From Pseudomonas sp. MUP55 (GTDB lineage: Bacteria; Pseudomonadota; Gammaproteobacteria; Pseudomonadales; Pseudomonadaceae): a stretch of DNA of 64,000 nucleotides. The stretch covers positions 2,170,001 to 2,234,000 of the forward strand of contig NZ_CP138214.1 of NCBI RefSeq assembly GCF_034043515.1, written 5' to 3'. The position numbers and the translations under genes were made by a program. Numbering within the stretch: the first letter of the stretch is position 1; each line of letters opens with the position of its first letter. Positions 1-9,018 of the stretch are shown here, in pieces. Under the pieces are notes generated by a model. The model saw only the letters and a program-made list of their open reading frames with translations. It did not search any database and had not been told where the DNA came from.

Positions 1-452
1 TCGGTGGCGACCGGCAGGCCCAGGCGCAGCATTTCGCGCATCAGTTCCCGCGACAGCGTCAGGCCCGCGGCCATGTCATCGCTGCCATCAAGGTGCGGAT
101 CGTAAGCAAGGCCTTTCCAGCCAATGGTGGTGCGGGGTTTTTCGACGTAGGCGCGTATGACCAGCAGCATCTGGTCGCTGACTTCCAGCGCCAACTTCTT
201 CAGGTTGCGTGCGTATTCCATGGCCGATTGTGGATCGTGTATCGAGCATGGGCCGACAATCACCAGCAAGCGTGAGTCGTGACCATCGAGGATGGCGCGT
301 ACGGCTTGGCGGTGGTCGTGCACCTGTTCAGTGAGGAACGGGCTGAGAGGCAGTTGGTGCTTGAGCTCCAGGGCGCTTGGGAGGCGCAGGGTCAAGGCTT
401 CATTGGCACTGTTGAGCGTTGAGACGGGCAAAGCGGCGATAGAGGCGTTCAT
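1..452 (-). CDS. Class I DAHP synthase (AroF/G/H type), 5' part only
   Basis: Encodes the N-terminal ~150 residues of 3-deoxy-7-phosphoheptulonate synthase, which condenses phosphoenolpyruvate and erythrose 4-phosphate in the first step of aromatic amino acid synthesis. The gene runs off the left edge of the window. The translation shows the family blocks LLVIVGPCSIHDP, then AYVEKPRTT, GWKGLAYDP and DMAAGLTLSRELM. The start ATG at 452-450 follows an AGGAAAG ribosome site. Which amino acid inhibits the enzyme cannot be read from this fragment. The upstream 470 bases hold two small leader ORFs and an intrinsic terminator, so attenuation by aromatic amino acids is likely. Confidence 0.93.
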   Translation of the reverse strand, partial: MNASIAALPVSTLNSANEALTLRLPSALELKHQLPLSPFLTEQVHDHRQAVRAILDGHDSRLLVIVGPCSIHDPQSAMEYARNLKKLALEVSDQMLLVIRAYVEKPRTTIGWKGLAYDPHLDGSDDMAAGLTLSRELMREMLRLGLPVAT

Positions 453-499
453 ATTCAAGCTTTCCTGGGCAAGCGGCGGGCAATTCCCGCACGCCTGGC

Positions 500-649
500 C
501 TACTGGGGTGTTCGACAATTGGCCGTATTGGCCAGCGTTGGCTTGCCACCAAGAGGTGACCGATCGGAGGCGGCAGGCTGTCCCGAACGGGGCTGGCTAA
601 ATCGCCATGCAGCGCACGTGTCGTAGCGGTAATAGGTGGCGTAGTTCAT
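500..649 (-). CDS. Second leader ORF before DAHP synthase, Tyr-rich N-terminus (49 aa)
   Basis: A 49-codon ORF lies between the intrinsic terminator and the DAHP synthase start. It begins MNYATYYRYDTCAAWRF, with four tyrosines in the first nine residues followed by Trp and Phe. AAAGGA lies about 8 bases before its ATG, which is a good ribosome site. The rest has low complexity and no domain I know. Its place and codon content suggest a second translation-sensing leader peptide, or a translated upstream ORF coupled to the enzyme gene 47 bases further on. A short inverted repeat (476-480 with 486-490) lies between its stop and the enzyme start. The function is inferred. Confidence 0.5.
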   Translation of the reverse strand: MNYATYYRYDTCAAWRFSQPRSGQPAASDRSPLGGKPTLANTANCRTPQ

Positions 650-696
650 GTCGTGATTCCTTTAAGTGCTTGATCGAACAAAAAATGTCAGGGCCT

Positions 697-736
697 GAAA
701 AAACAAAACCCCCGGTCGGGGAGCCGACCGGGGGTT
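697..736 (-). terminator. Intrinsic terminator (attenuator) in the DAHP synthase leader
   Basis: A perfect 11-bp GC-rich stem (709-719 with 724-734, loop 720-723) is followed on the minus strand by TTTTGTTTTTT. It starts about 53 bases after the stop of the aromatic leader peptide and precedes the second leader ORF and the enzyme gene. That order matches a classical attenuator. I did not find a convincing antiterminator pairing by eye. Confidence 0.85.
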
Positions 737-786
737 AGATTTCTCTGGCAGGCGACCCCTTGAGTAGTGGGCGCCGATTTCAGGTA

Positions 787-921
787 TCAGGCGCGCCAGC
801 GGCTAAACCAATACCCAAAATAAAAGCTGACCAGTGCGCTCGAACCGTTCACACGGGTAGCCGACACCGAGCGCGAAGCGCTGGCAGCGAGGCGGACCTG
901 AGTGTGGGTGAGTTGCAACAT
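787..921 (-). CDS. Aromatic leader peptide of DAHP synthase (44 aa)
   Basis: A 44-codon ORF with an ATG at 921-919 and GGAG 8 bases upstream. The C-terminal part reads SFYFGYWFSRWRA: three Phe, two Tyr and two Trp within eleven residues, just before the stop. The N-terminal 31 residues contain no aromatic residue at all. A strong intrinsic terminator follows 53 bases later, and the first-step aromatic biosynthesis enzyme lies downstream on the same strand. This is the layout of ribosome-mediated attenuation (as in the trp and phe leaders), here apparently sensing all three aromatic amino acids. That it is translated and regulates is inferred. Confidence 0.8.
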   Translation of the reverse strand: MLQLTHTQVRLAASASRSVSATRVNGSSALVSFYFGYWFSRWRA

Positions 922-1068
922 GGTATGGCTCCAAATGATGGGGGGAGCTTACTAGAGCTGCGCGGGTGGATTCAATCAGTAATTTCTATTGCGCCGGGGG
1001 ACTTACCGCTATGGGGTGAGTATGGATATGCTGACCGCTCCATGAACAATGATTGCCAGGACGCGACC

Positions 1069-1818
1069 ATGACTGCCTTGACCCTTGCTGCGGCGCAAAG
1101 CCTTTCCATTGCAGGCGATGTACCGGCCAATATCGCGCGACATCTGGTGTTCATGCAGGCTGCGGCCACACAGGGCGTGCAATTGCTGGTGTTTCCGGAA
1201 TTGTCATTGACCGGCTATGAGCCTGCGCTGGCAGCCGACTTGGCCATTGCCCCTGAGTCGCCAGTGCTGACGCCATTACGTGAGATGGCGCGCGAGCTGC
1301 GGTTGACGGCGGTAGTGGGTATGCCTGTGCGCTTGGCGCCAAAGGCGGACGTCATGATTGCCGCCTTGGTGCTCGGGGCTGACGGCTCATTGGCGGTCTA
1401 CACCAAGCAGCATCTGCATCCGGGCGAAGACGTTGCGTTTGCAGCGGGGCAGGGCGGTGCAGTGCTTGAATCAGGGAGTGAACGCATTGCGCTGGCCGTT
1501 TGCGCTGACTTTTCCCACGCCAGCCATCCGCGCCAAGCTGCGTTGGCAGGCGCCAATATCTACGCCGCCGGGGTGTTGATCAGCGAAAGTGGCTACGCAA
1601 TGGACAGCGCGTTGCTTCGGCAGTGCGCAGTCGAGCATCAGCTTCTGGTAGTGATGGCAAACCACGGTGGCCCTTCGGGTGGCTGGGTGTGCGCCGGCCG
1701 CAGCGCAATATGGGCGGACGATGGCCGTTTGCTTGCGGCGGTGCCCGGCGTCGGGGAAGCGCTGGTGATTGCCCGTCGCGAGGGCGAGCGCTGGACTGGG
1801 CACGTGGTGACTGTGTAA
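1069..1818 (+). CDS. Carbon-nitrogen hydrolase (nitrilase superfamily)
   Basis: A 249-residue member of the nitrilase superfamily of amidases/nitrilases, cytoplasmic with no signal peptide. The catalytic triad is visible: Glu44 in FPELSLTGY, Lys113 in YTKQHLHPGE and Cys145 in AVCADFS. The frame is open further upstream, but ATG 1069 has CCAGGA before it and gives the normal family N-terminus. Its stop is directly followed by the ATG of the GNAT gene, so the two form a coupled pair. The substrate is unknown; omega-amidase or aliphatic amidase types are possible. Confidence 0.85.
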   Translation: MTALTLAAAQSLSIAGDVPANIARHLVFMQAAATQGVQLLVFPELSLTGYEPALAADLAIAPESPVLTPLREMARELRLTAVVGMPVRLAPKADVMIAALVLGADGSLAVYTKQHLHPGEDVAFAAGQGGAVLESGSERIALAVCADFSHASHPRQAALAGANIYAAGVLISESGYAMDSALLRQCAVEHQLLVVMANHGGPSGGWVCAGRSAIWADDGRLLAAVPGVGEALVIARREGERWTGHVVTV

Positions 1819-2253
1819 ATGGCCTTCTACCTGCGCGCTGCGACGGACCAGGACCTGCCCTTTGCGCGAGCCCTGACCCACCGGGCGATGGACCGCTATT
1901 ACGTGCAAAACCGCTTGCTATGGTCCAATGACGGTTTCGACAGGGCCTGGGCGAGTCGGGAAAACTGGCTCATCTGCCATGACGACGAAGTGGCCGGTTT
2001 TATCAGCCTGAGTCGTGACAGTCACGCGCTCTACATTCGCGAGCTGCATATGCTCGAGTCCTTCCGCGGACTCGGCGCCGGCAGTTGGGTGCTGGAGCAG
2101 ATGGCGCTCAAGGCGCAGGGTCTGGGCCTGTTGCGTTTGACGGTGTTCAAGGCTAATCCGGCCAAAAGCCTTTATCAGCGCAGAGGCTTCAGTGTTGTCG
2201 GTGAGGAGGACGGGTTCTGGCGGATGGAGCGCGTCTGCCACGGCTCAAGCTAA
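1819..2253 (+). CDS. GNAT family N-acetyltransferase
   Basis: A 144-residue acetyltransferase that should use acetyl-CoA to acylate an amine on a small molecule or protein. The GNAT core is recognisable: YIRELHMLESFRGLGAGSWVLEQ carries the R/Q-x-x-G-x-G/A pyrophosphate loop (motif A), and KANPAKSLYQRRGF is motif B. The ATG directly follows the stop of the nitrilase-family gene, implying one transcript and perhaps one pathway. The substrate cannot be told. Confidence 0.85.
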   Translation: MAFYLRAATDQDLPFARALTHRAMDRYYVQNRLLWSNDGFDRAWASRENWLICHDDEVAGFISLSRDSHALYIRELHMLESFRGLGAGSWVLEQMALKAQGLGLLRLTVFKANPAKSLYQRRGFSVVGEEDGFWRMERVCHGSS

Positions 2254-2287
2254 AACATGCACCGGGTTTTAATAAGCGCATACTGGC

Positions 2288-2527
2288 TCAGGAGCCGACT
2301 TCCTGATCGTTACTCTGGTCACTAGCCTCTGCAAGGATGATGCCCTCTTTCATGCCCAGAAGGACCGCTACCTTATGGGCCTCCCCACGCCGTCCCTTTT
2401 TGCGCCCAGCGAGCACTTGATAGGTGGTTGCCGGATCGACGCCATGTTCACGGGCGAACGCTTGAACTGACTTTCCTTGGTGTTCCAGCCAGGCCTTGGC
2501 TTGTGCGGCAGTACGGATTCCGGGCAT
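2288..2527 (-). CDS. Small helix-turn-helix DNA-binding protein
   Basis: A 79-residue protein with a putative HTH around residues 18-45 (VQAFAREHGVDPATTYQVLA) and a basic patch (GRKKGRRGEAHK). It resembles short phage-type DNA-binding proteins common in Pseudomonas genomes. It is divergent from another HTH regulator at 2610. No clear Shine-Dalgarno precedes its ATG; three 10-bp spaced GTTCAA-type repeats lie directly upstream, so self-binding or cross-regulation is plausible. The target is unknown. Confidence 0.65.
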   Translation of the reverse strand: MPGIRTAAQAKAWLEHQGKSVQAFAREHGVDPATTYQVLAGRKKGRRGEAHKVAVLLGMKEGIILAEASDQSNDQEVGS

Positions 2528-2528
2528 A

Positions 2529-2554
2529 GTTCAAAACCGTTCAATTTCGTTTAA
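2529..2554. promoter_or_regulatory. Three GTTCAA-type direct repeats at a 10-bp period
   Basis: GTTCAA occurs at 2529-2534 and 2539-2544, and GTTTAA at 2549-2554. The spacing is one helical turn, in the gap between two divergent HTH genes and directly against the start codon of the minus-strand gene. The array looks like an operator for one of the two proteins. This is inferred from position and spacing. Confidence 0.45.
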
Positions 2555-2609
2555 CTAAGAGATGAGTGTGTCACCTCTTGGGGTGTGCCAAATAGGATCA
2601 TACATCCAA

Positions 2610-2960
2610 ATGAGTGGAATCGGTTCGCGTTTAAGGCAAGAAAGAGAGCGACTTGGCCTGTCGCAAAAAGTTTTTGGTGAAATCGGAGGCGTTGAAGCAA
2701 ACGCACAAGGCAAATATGAAAGCGGCGGGCGCGCACCCAAAGCCGATTATCTGTCTCGCGTGGCCGAGAAAGGCGTAGACATCCTGTACGTATTGACCGG
2801 GACCGCCACGCCGATTCAGCTGGAGAATCTGAGCCAGCTTGAAGAGAAAGTGCTGGTGGATTACCGGGCGATGCTCAAGGAGGACCAGGACGCAATCCGC
2901 CGCCTGACCTCGACCCTGGCCGAGCATTCCCTTTCTCGCAATGGAAAAGCCAAGCCTTAG
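2610..2960 (+). CDS. HTH (Cro/CI-like) transcriptional regulator
   Basis: A 116-residue protein from ATG 2610, which starts at the usual HTH N-terminus MSGIGSRLRQERERLGLSQ. The Cro/C1-type HTH spans about residues 1-60 (SQKVFGEIGGVEANAQGKYESGGRAPKADYL), and the C-terminus is a short helical region. Such stand-alone regulators are often of phage origin. An upstream ATG at 2562 in the same frame would add 16 residues but has poor ribosome spacing. It faces the small HTH gene at 2288-2527 across a shared repeat-containing gap. Confidence 0.75.
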   Translation: MSGIGSRLRQERERLGLSQKVFGEIGGVEANAQGKYESGGRAPKADYLSRVAEKGVDILYVLTGTATPIQLENLSQLEEKVLVDYRAMLKEDQDAIRRLTSTLAEHSLSRNGKAKP

Positions 2961-3076
2961 TCGCAGGATTCCTGACCTTCTGCCCAGCAAATCCGGCGGT
3001 CCGCTGCCCAATGGTCGCTCGCCGAGCGCTCAAACTCCACATATATGACGCTTGCGGCTAGGTCTGCACCCAGGTT

Positions 3077-3105
3077 TTTTGCTAAGGTGTCCGGCAACCT
3101 ATAAG
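3077..3105 (+). promoter_or_regulatory. Possible sigma-70 promoter for gacA
   Basis: TTTTGC (3077-3082) and TATAAG (3100-3105) are separated by 17 bases, about 22 bases before the gacA start. The -10 box is good and the -35 weak. Read by eye only. Confidence 0.35.
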
Positions 3106-3126
3106 ACCATATCGCGAGGTGTCTGC

Positions 3127-3768
3127 TTGATTAGGGTGCTAGTAGTCGATGACCATGATCTCGTTCGTACAGGCATTACACGAATGCTGGCTGACATCGA
3201 TGGCCTGCAAGTAGTCGGCCAGGCCGAGTCGGGGGAGGAGTCGCTGATCAAGGCCCGGGAATTGAAGCCCGATGTGGTATTGATGGACGTCAAGATGCCG
3301 GGGATCGGCGGTCTGGGCGCCACTACCAAATTATTGCGCAGTCATCCGGACATCAAGGTTGTGGTGGTGACGGTGTGCGAGGAAGACCCGTTTCCTACGC
3401 GTCTGCTGCAGGCCGGTGCCGCAGGTTACCTCACCAAAGGCGCCGGCCTGGCGGAAATGGTGCAGGCCATTCGCCTGGTATTTGCCGGGCAACGCTACAT
3501 CAGCCCACAGATTGCCCAGCAGTTGGCCATCAAATCCTTCCAGCCCACCAGCGACTCGCCCTTTGACGCACTGTCGGAGCGGGAAATCCAGATCGCCTTG
3601 ATGATCGTCGGTTGCCAGAAGGTGCAGTCGATCTCCGACAAGCTGTGCCTGTCGCCCAAGACCGTCAACACCTACCGCTATCGCATCTTCGAGAAACTCG
3701 CCATCAGCAGTGATGTTGAATTGACCCTGCTCGCGGTGCGCCACGGCATGGTGGACGCCAGCGCCTGA
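3127..3768 (+). CDS. gacA: Response regulator GacA (TTG start)
   Basis: A 213-residue NarL/FixJ-family response regulator, partner of the sensor kinase GacS. Phosphorylated GacA switches on the small RNAs (RsmX/Y/Z) that sequester RsmA/E and so controls secondary metabolism, exoenzymes and often type VI secretion. The receiver domain has Asp8, Asp9 and the phospho-acceptor Asp54 (VVLMD). A LuxR-type HTH occupies about residues 145-205 ([13 protein letters not shown], then [12 protein letters not shown]). The TTG at 3127, 6 bases after GAGGTG, gives the known 213-residue length. It is followed one base later by uvrC, the conserved gamma-proteobacterial arrangement. Confidence 0.97.
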   Translation: MIRVLVVDDHDLVRTGITRMLADIDGLQVVGQAESGEESLIKARELKPDVVLMDVKMPGIGGLGATTKLLRSHPDIKVVVVTVCEEDPFPTRLLQAGAAGYLTKGAGLAEMVQAIRLVFAGQRYISPQIAQQLAIKSFQPTSDSPFDALSEREIQIALMIVGCQKVQSISDKLCLSPKTVNTYRYRIFEKLAISSDVELTLLAVRHGMVDASA

Positions 3769-3769
3769 C

Positions 3770-5593
<1,824 letters not shown>

Positions 5594-5625
5594 AATGCCT
5601 TCTCACCTCGTAGCCAGTTGTGCCG

Positions 5626-6186
5626 ATGAATATCCCTAATCTGATCACCGTTCTACGCGTCCTGCTTATCCCGATTTTTATCCTGCTGTTCTATTTGCCG
5701 TATGAATGGAGCTATGCCGCGTCCAGTTCGGTATTCGCTTTCGCCGCCGCCACCGACTGGCTCGACGGCTACCTGGCGCGCCGCCTGGAGCAAAGCACCC
5801 CGTTCGGCGCGTTCCTTGACCCGGTAGCCGACAAGCTCATGGTCGCCGTGGCCCTGGTGCTGCTGGTGCAAGAGCATGGCAACCTGTGGCTGACCCTGCC
5901 GGCCGCCGTCATCATCGGCCGCGAGATCGTCGTCTCGGCCCTGCGCGAATGGATGGCCGAAATCGGCGCCCGCGCCCACGTTGCCGTGTCGAACATGGGC
6001 AAATGGAAAACCGCCGCGCAAATGCTCGCGCTGGTCATCCTGCTGGCCAACCCGTCGGACTTCTCGTTCTGGGTGCTCACCGGCTACGCCTTGCTGCTCA
6101 TCGCCGCGGGCCTCACGCTGTGGTCCATGCTGCAATACCTGCGCGCCGCCTGGCCCCACTTGCGCACCACCGTTGAAAAGAAATAA
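5626..6186 (+). CDS. pgsA: CDP-diacylglycerol-glycerol-3-phosphate 3-phosphatidyltransferase
   Basis: A 186-residue inner-membrane enzyme making phosphatidylglycerol phosphate from CDP-diacylglycerol and glycerol 3-phosphate. The CDP-alcohol phosphotransferase signature DG-x2-AR-x8-G-x3-D-x3-D is complete in the segment from DGYLARR to FLDPVADK. There are several membrane segments (for example [14 protein letters not shown]). Start ATG 5626 is chosen; a GTG two codons upstream is possible. It is the third gene of the gacA-uvrC-pgsA block, directly before a tRNA-Gly gene. Confidence 0.95.
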   Translation: MNIPNLITVLRVLLIPIFILLFYLPYEWSYAASSSVFAFAAATDWLDGYLARRLEQSTPFGAFLDPVADKLMVAVALVLLVQEHGNLWLTLPAAVIIGREIVVSALREWMAEIGARAHVAVSNMGKWKTAAQMLALVILLANPSDFSFWVLTGYALLLIAAGLTLWSMLQYLRAAWPHLRTTVEKK

Positions 6187-6206
6187 AACTTTTTTGAATC
6201 AAGGGG

Positions 6207-6234
6207 TTGACGGGTGCCAAGGATTCTATAGAAT
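6207..6234 (+). promoter_or_regulatory. Sigma-70-like promoter for tRNA-Gly
   Basis: TTGACG (6207-6212) and TAGAAT (6229-6234) with a 16-base spacer, ending 12 bases before the tRNA. It lies in the gap after pgsA, suggesting the tRNA has its own promoter. Confidence 0.55.
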
Positions 6235-6246
6235 GCGCATCACCAA

Positions 6247-6322
<76 letters not shown>

Positions 6323-6364
6323 AATAGTGCGCTGCAGAGTTCCATTGAATTTTGTAAGCGATTG

Positions 6365-6390
6365 AAAAAAGGACCTTCGGGTCCTTTTTT
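6365..6390 (+). terminator. Intrinsic terminator after tRNA-Gly
   Basis: An 11-bp stem AAAAAAGGACC (6365-6375) with GGTCCTTTTTT (6380-6390) around a TTCG tetraloop. The A/T flanks supply U-tracts on both strands, so it may work in both directions. Confidence 0.9.
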
Positions 6391-6572
6391 CGTTCCTGCG
6401 GAAACCACTGAAATCCAGCATTATCCGGTGCGTTTAAGTCCCGATGTAAGTCCCGAATGAGAGTCTTGGATTTGGATGTGCACTGAATCAGTTTTCTGCT
6501 TGAGCAGCTTGGATAACGAGATGAGCATCTGGCCCTGACTCTGTTCAGTGGCTCGCTATTCCACTCTCGCAT

Positions 6573-6653
6573 ATGGCCGTTCGGCACGCCCGAATCAGCG
6601 GTAATGACTACACGCTAGGCGATACGGATGGGCTTGCGCTCAATGTGACGGCC
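6573..6653 (+). pseudogene. Remnant of a phage-type integrase N-terminus
   Basis: About 27 codons read MAVRHARISGNDYTLGDTD then GLALNVTA, which matches the start of P4-type tyrosine integrases (N-terminal arm-binding domain). After this the family sequence is lost, and the remaining 310 bases up to the MATE gene show no integrase catalytic motif. It lies 250 bases downstream of tRNA-Gly, the normal place for an integrase that entered at this tRNA. The rest of 6400-6967 shows no gene I can support. A repeated copy of the tRNA 3' end was not seen. Confidence 0.5.
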
Positions 6654-6967
6654 CACGACGATCACCCCAGTGGCGATGCTGGACAGTCGCCAGACTGCCA
6701 GGCAAATCCCGCGATCAGATCAATCGCGATACCAAGGCTCGACGTCTTCTGTCGCTGAGCTTGGGGAATCGTGGTCAGCGCATTCCAGACTGGCAGCTGA
6801 TCCATTGCGGCACACGTTGGTGCTTGCGGCCTTAGCGCGGTTTCCGGATGTGGATGCGTGGAGGCTTTATCGGACGCTCTGTGAGCCTCAAGTGCCGTAC
6901 ACTTCGTTAAAATCGCCGCCTCATGTCACCTCTACCTGCCCACCCGATGACGCTTACAGGGATCGCA

Positions 6968-8329
6968 ATGCCAAGCAGCTACGCGCGTTTTACCCGCGCC
7001 AGTATCCCGCGACATGTGACGGTGATGGCCGGTTCCAGTGCCGTGAGCCTGTTCGCGGTGTTCCTGGTGGATATTCTCACGCTGGTGTACGTGTCCATGC
7101 TGCACCAGCCGGTCCTGCTGGCCGCGGTAGGCATCGCCAAAGTGTTGATCTTTTTCAACGGCGCGTTGGCCAATGGGTTGATTATCGCGGCGTCCTCGGT
7201 GCTGTCCGAGCGCATCGGCCATCGGGCGATGCAGACGGTGCCACACCTCACTGCGTGCCTGATGCTCATGGTGATAGCGGTTTCCGGGCTGTGCGCGGCT
7301 GTACAGTTGGCGCTGGTGGCCCCGATCACCCACTGGCTGGGCGCACAGGATGAGGTGTACGAGGCGGCGCGCCGTTTTATCTGGCTGACGCTGCCGTTCA
7401 CGGTCGCGCAAGCGGCGATGCAAATGGCAGTGCAGATGCTCAGGAGCGCCGGCGACAGCCGCAGGGCATTCTGGGTGGTGCTCTCGGGAGCGGCGACATT
7501 GGCAGCGGCAGACCCGCTGCTGATCTTCGAGCTCGGCCTGGGGCTGGATGGCGCGGGGATCGCCTACGCGTTGTCGGCGCTGGTGTCGGCCGGGGTGGGC
7601 ATCTATTGGGTTCGGCGGCACATCGGCCTGGCGACGGCTGTCAGTCTCAAGCGGCTGCGGCTGTACGGGCGTCGCATCGCACGGGTGGCCTTGCCGGCAA
7701 CGGTTGCCAATATGGCGACGCCGGTCGGCGTGGCTTATCTGGTGTCGACCGTCTCGGTCTACGGCACTTCGGCCCTCGCGGCGATGGCGGTGCTGGACCG
7801 GGTCATGCAGTTTTCGTTCTGTGCCTTTTTTGCCCTGCCCAGTGCCCTGGCGCCGGTGTTGGGCCAGAACATCGGCGCCCAGCAGCCTTGGCGCGTGCAG
7901 GCGGCCATCGTGTTCACGCGGCGCCTGGTGGTTGCCTATGGTTTGGGTGTCTGGGCTGTATTGCTGGCGTCATGCGCTATGATTGCCGACTTCTATGGTC
8001 TGGAAGGCGAGGGGCGTGAACTGTTCCTCGTGTTCTGCCGAGTAGGCGCGGGCCTTTGGGTGATCATCGGCCTGGACTTCGTCGCGATCGCCGTGTTTGT
8101 GACCATGCAGCGTGCCTGGCTGGTGGCGGTCTTCGCCTGGTTGCGCGCAACCCTCGGCACGCTGCCGTTCGTGTACGTAGGCACACACTCGTTTGGCAGC
8201 AGCGGAGCAATGCCCGGCATGTTTCTGGGCAACGCGCTGATCGCGGTGATGTCGACCGTCACCGCCACGGTGGTCGCACGCAGGTTTTTGTCGGGAAGGG
8301 CCCAGCCAGGCAGTGCTGGGATAAGTTGA
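6968..8329 (+). CDS. MATE family efflux transporter
   Basis: A 453-residue multidrug/toxic compound extrusion family exporter of the inner membrane, which normally exchanges cations for Na+ or H+. About twelve hydrophobic segments are seen, in two homologous halves (first half with LTLVYVSMLH and GLIIAASSVLSERIG, second with AMAVLDRVMQFSFCAFFALPSALAPVLGQNIGA). ATG 6968 is preceded by AGGGA at 5 bases; the frame extends 15 codons upstream without a ribosome site. A TetR regulator follows 22 bases later and may repress it. Confidence 0.88.
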   Translation: MPSSYARFTRASIPRHVTVMAGSSAVSLFAVFLVDILTLVYVSMLHQPVLLAAVGIAKVLIFFNGALANGLIIAASSVLSERIGHRAMQTVPHLTACLMLMVIAVSGLCAAVQLALVAPITHWLGAQDEVYEAARRFIWLTLPFTVAQAAMQMAVQMLRSAGDSRRAFWVVLSGAATLAAADPLLIFELGLGLDGAGIAYALSALVSAGVGIYWVRRHIGLATAVSLKRLRLYGRRIARVALPATVANMATPVGVAYLVSTVSVYGTSALAAMAVLDRVMQFSFCAFFALPSALAPVLGQNIGAQQPWRVQAAIVFTRRLVVAYGLGVWAVLLASCAMIADFYGLEGEGRELFLVFCRVGAGLWVIIGLDFVAIAVFVTMQRAWLVAVFAWLRATLGTLPFVYVGTHSFGSSGAMPGMFLGNALIAVMSTVTATVVARRFLSGRAQPGSAGIS

Positions 8330-8351
8330 ATGCAGCAATAATCGGATTTTT

Positions 8352-9002
8352 ATGTCAGTTGACGAATCAGGGAACGAATCACTTGAAGGCCTGGAGCCCA
8401 AGCGCCGTCGAGCCCCCAAGGGCGAGATGCGCCGCGCTGCCTTGCTCGATGCGGCCACCGTTATCTTTGCCCGCGACGGTTATACCAGTTCATCCATGCG
8501 CGACGTGGCGGCGCTTGCCGGTATTACCACGGTCGGCCTGCTGCACCACTTCGCGAACAAGGAAGTACTGCTCAAGGCGCTGCTGGAACGCAGGGATCAG
8601 CGTGTTACCTCAAGGTTTCATGAACTGACCATCGAAATGACGCTGGAGGGGTTTCTCAAGTTCCTGCGCCAGAGCATGAGCTTCAGCATCCAGGATGCGG
8701 CCGAGTGCCAGGCGTCACTGGTGATGAACACCGAGAGTCTGTCCCAGGCGCACCCGGCATGGTCCTGGTACAAGGAGCGCTTTGACCTGACCCATCAGCA
8801 TGCGCGGGGGCACCTGAACGCGTTGATCGAGGCCGGCGAGATTCGTCCAGACGTGGACGTAAAGGCCATCGCCCAGGAGATTTTCTCGATGATGGATGGT
8901 TTGCAGATTCAGTGGCTGCGAAGCCCACAGGATGTGGACGTGATGGCAGTGTTCGACGGCTACGTGCGTCGCTTGGGGAAGGACCTGCAGGCTCGTCCCT
9001 GA
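8352..9002 (+). CDS. TetR/AcrR family transcriptional regulator
   Basis: A 216-residue regulator with the TetR N-terminal HTH at about residues 25-75 (MRRAALLDAATVIFARDGYTSSSMRDVAALAGITTVGLLHHF in short blocks) and a C-terminal ligand domain ending QIQWLRSPQDVDVMAVFDGY. It lies 22 bases behind the MATE exporter on the same strand, so control of that exporter is the simplest reading. The ligand is unknown. Confidence 0.88.
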   Translation: MSVDESGNESLEGLEPKRRRAPKGEMRRAALLDAATVIFARDGYTSSSMRDVAALAGITTVGLLHHFANKEVLLKALLERRDQRVTSRFHELTIEMTLEGFLKFLRQSMSFSIQDAAECQASLVMNTESLSQAHPAWSWYKERFDLTHQHARGHLNALIEAGEIRPDVDVKAIAQEIFSMMDGLQIQWLRSPQDVDVMAVFDGYVRRLGKDLQARP

Positions 9003-9018
9003 GCCGGCAGGTTCGAGC

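Noticed and set aside
6932..7621. Minus-strand frame opposite the MATE gene
   Set aside because: Composition typical of an antisense shadow (His/Gln/Arg-rich) and no family signal.
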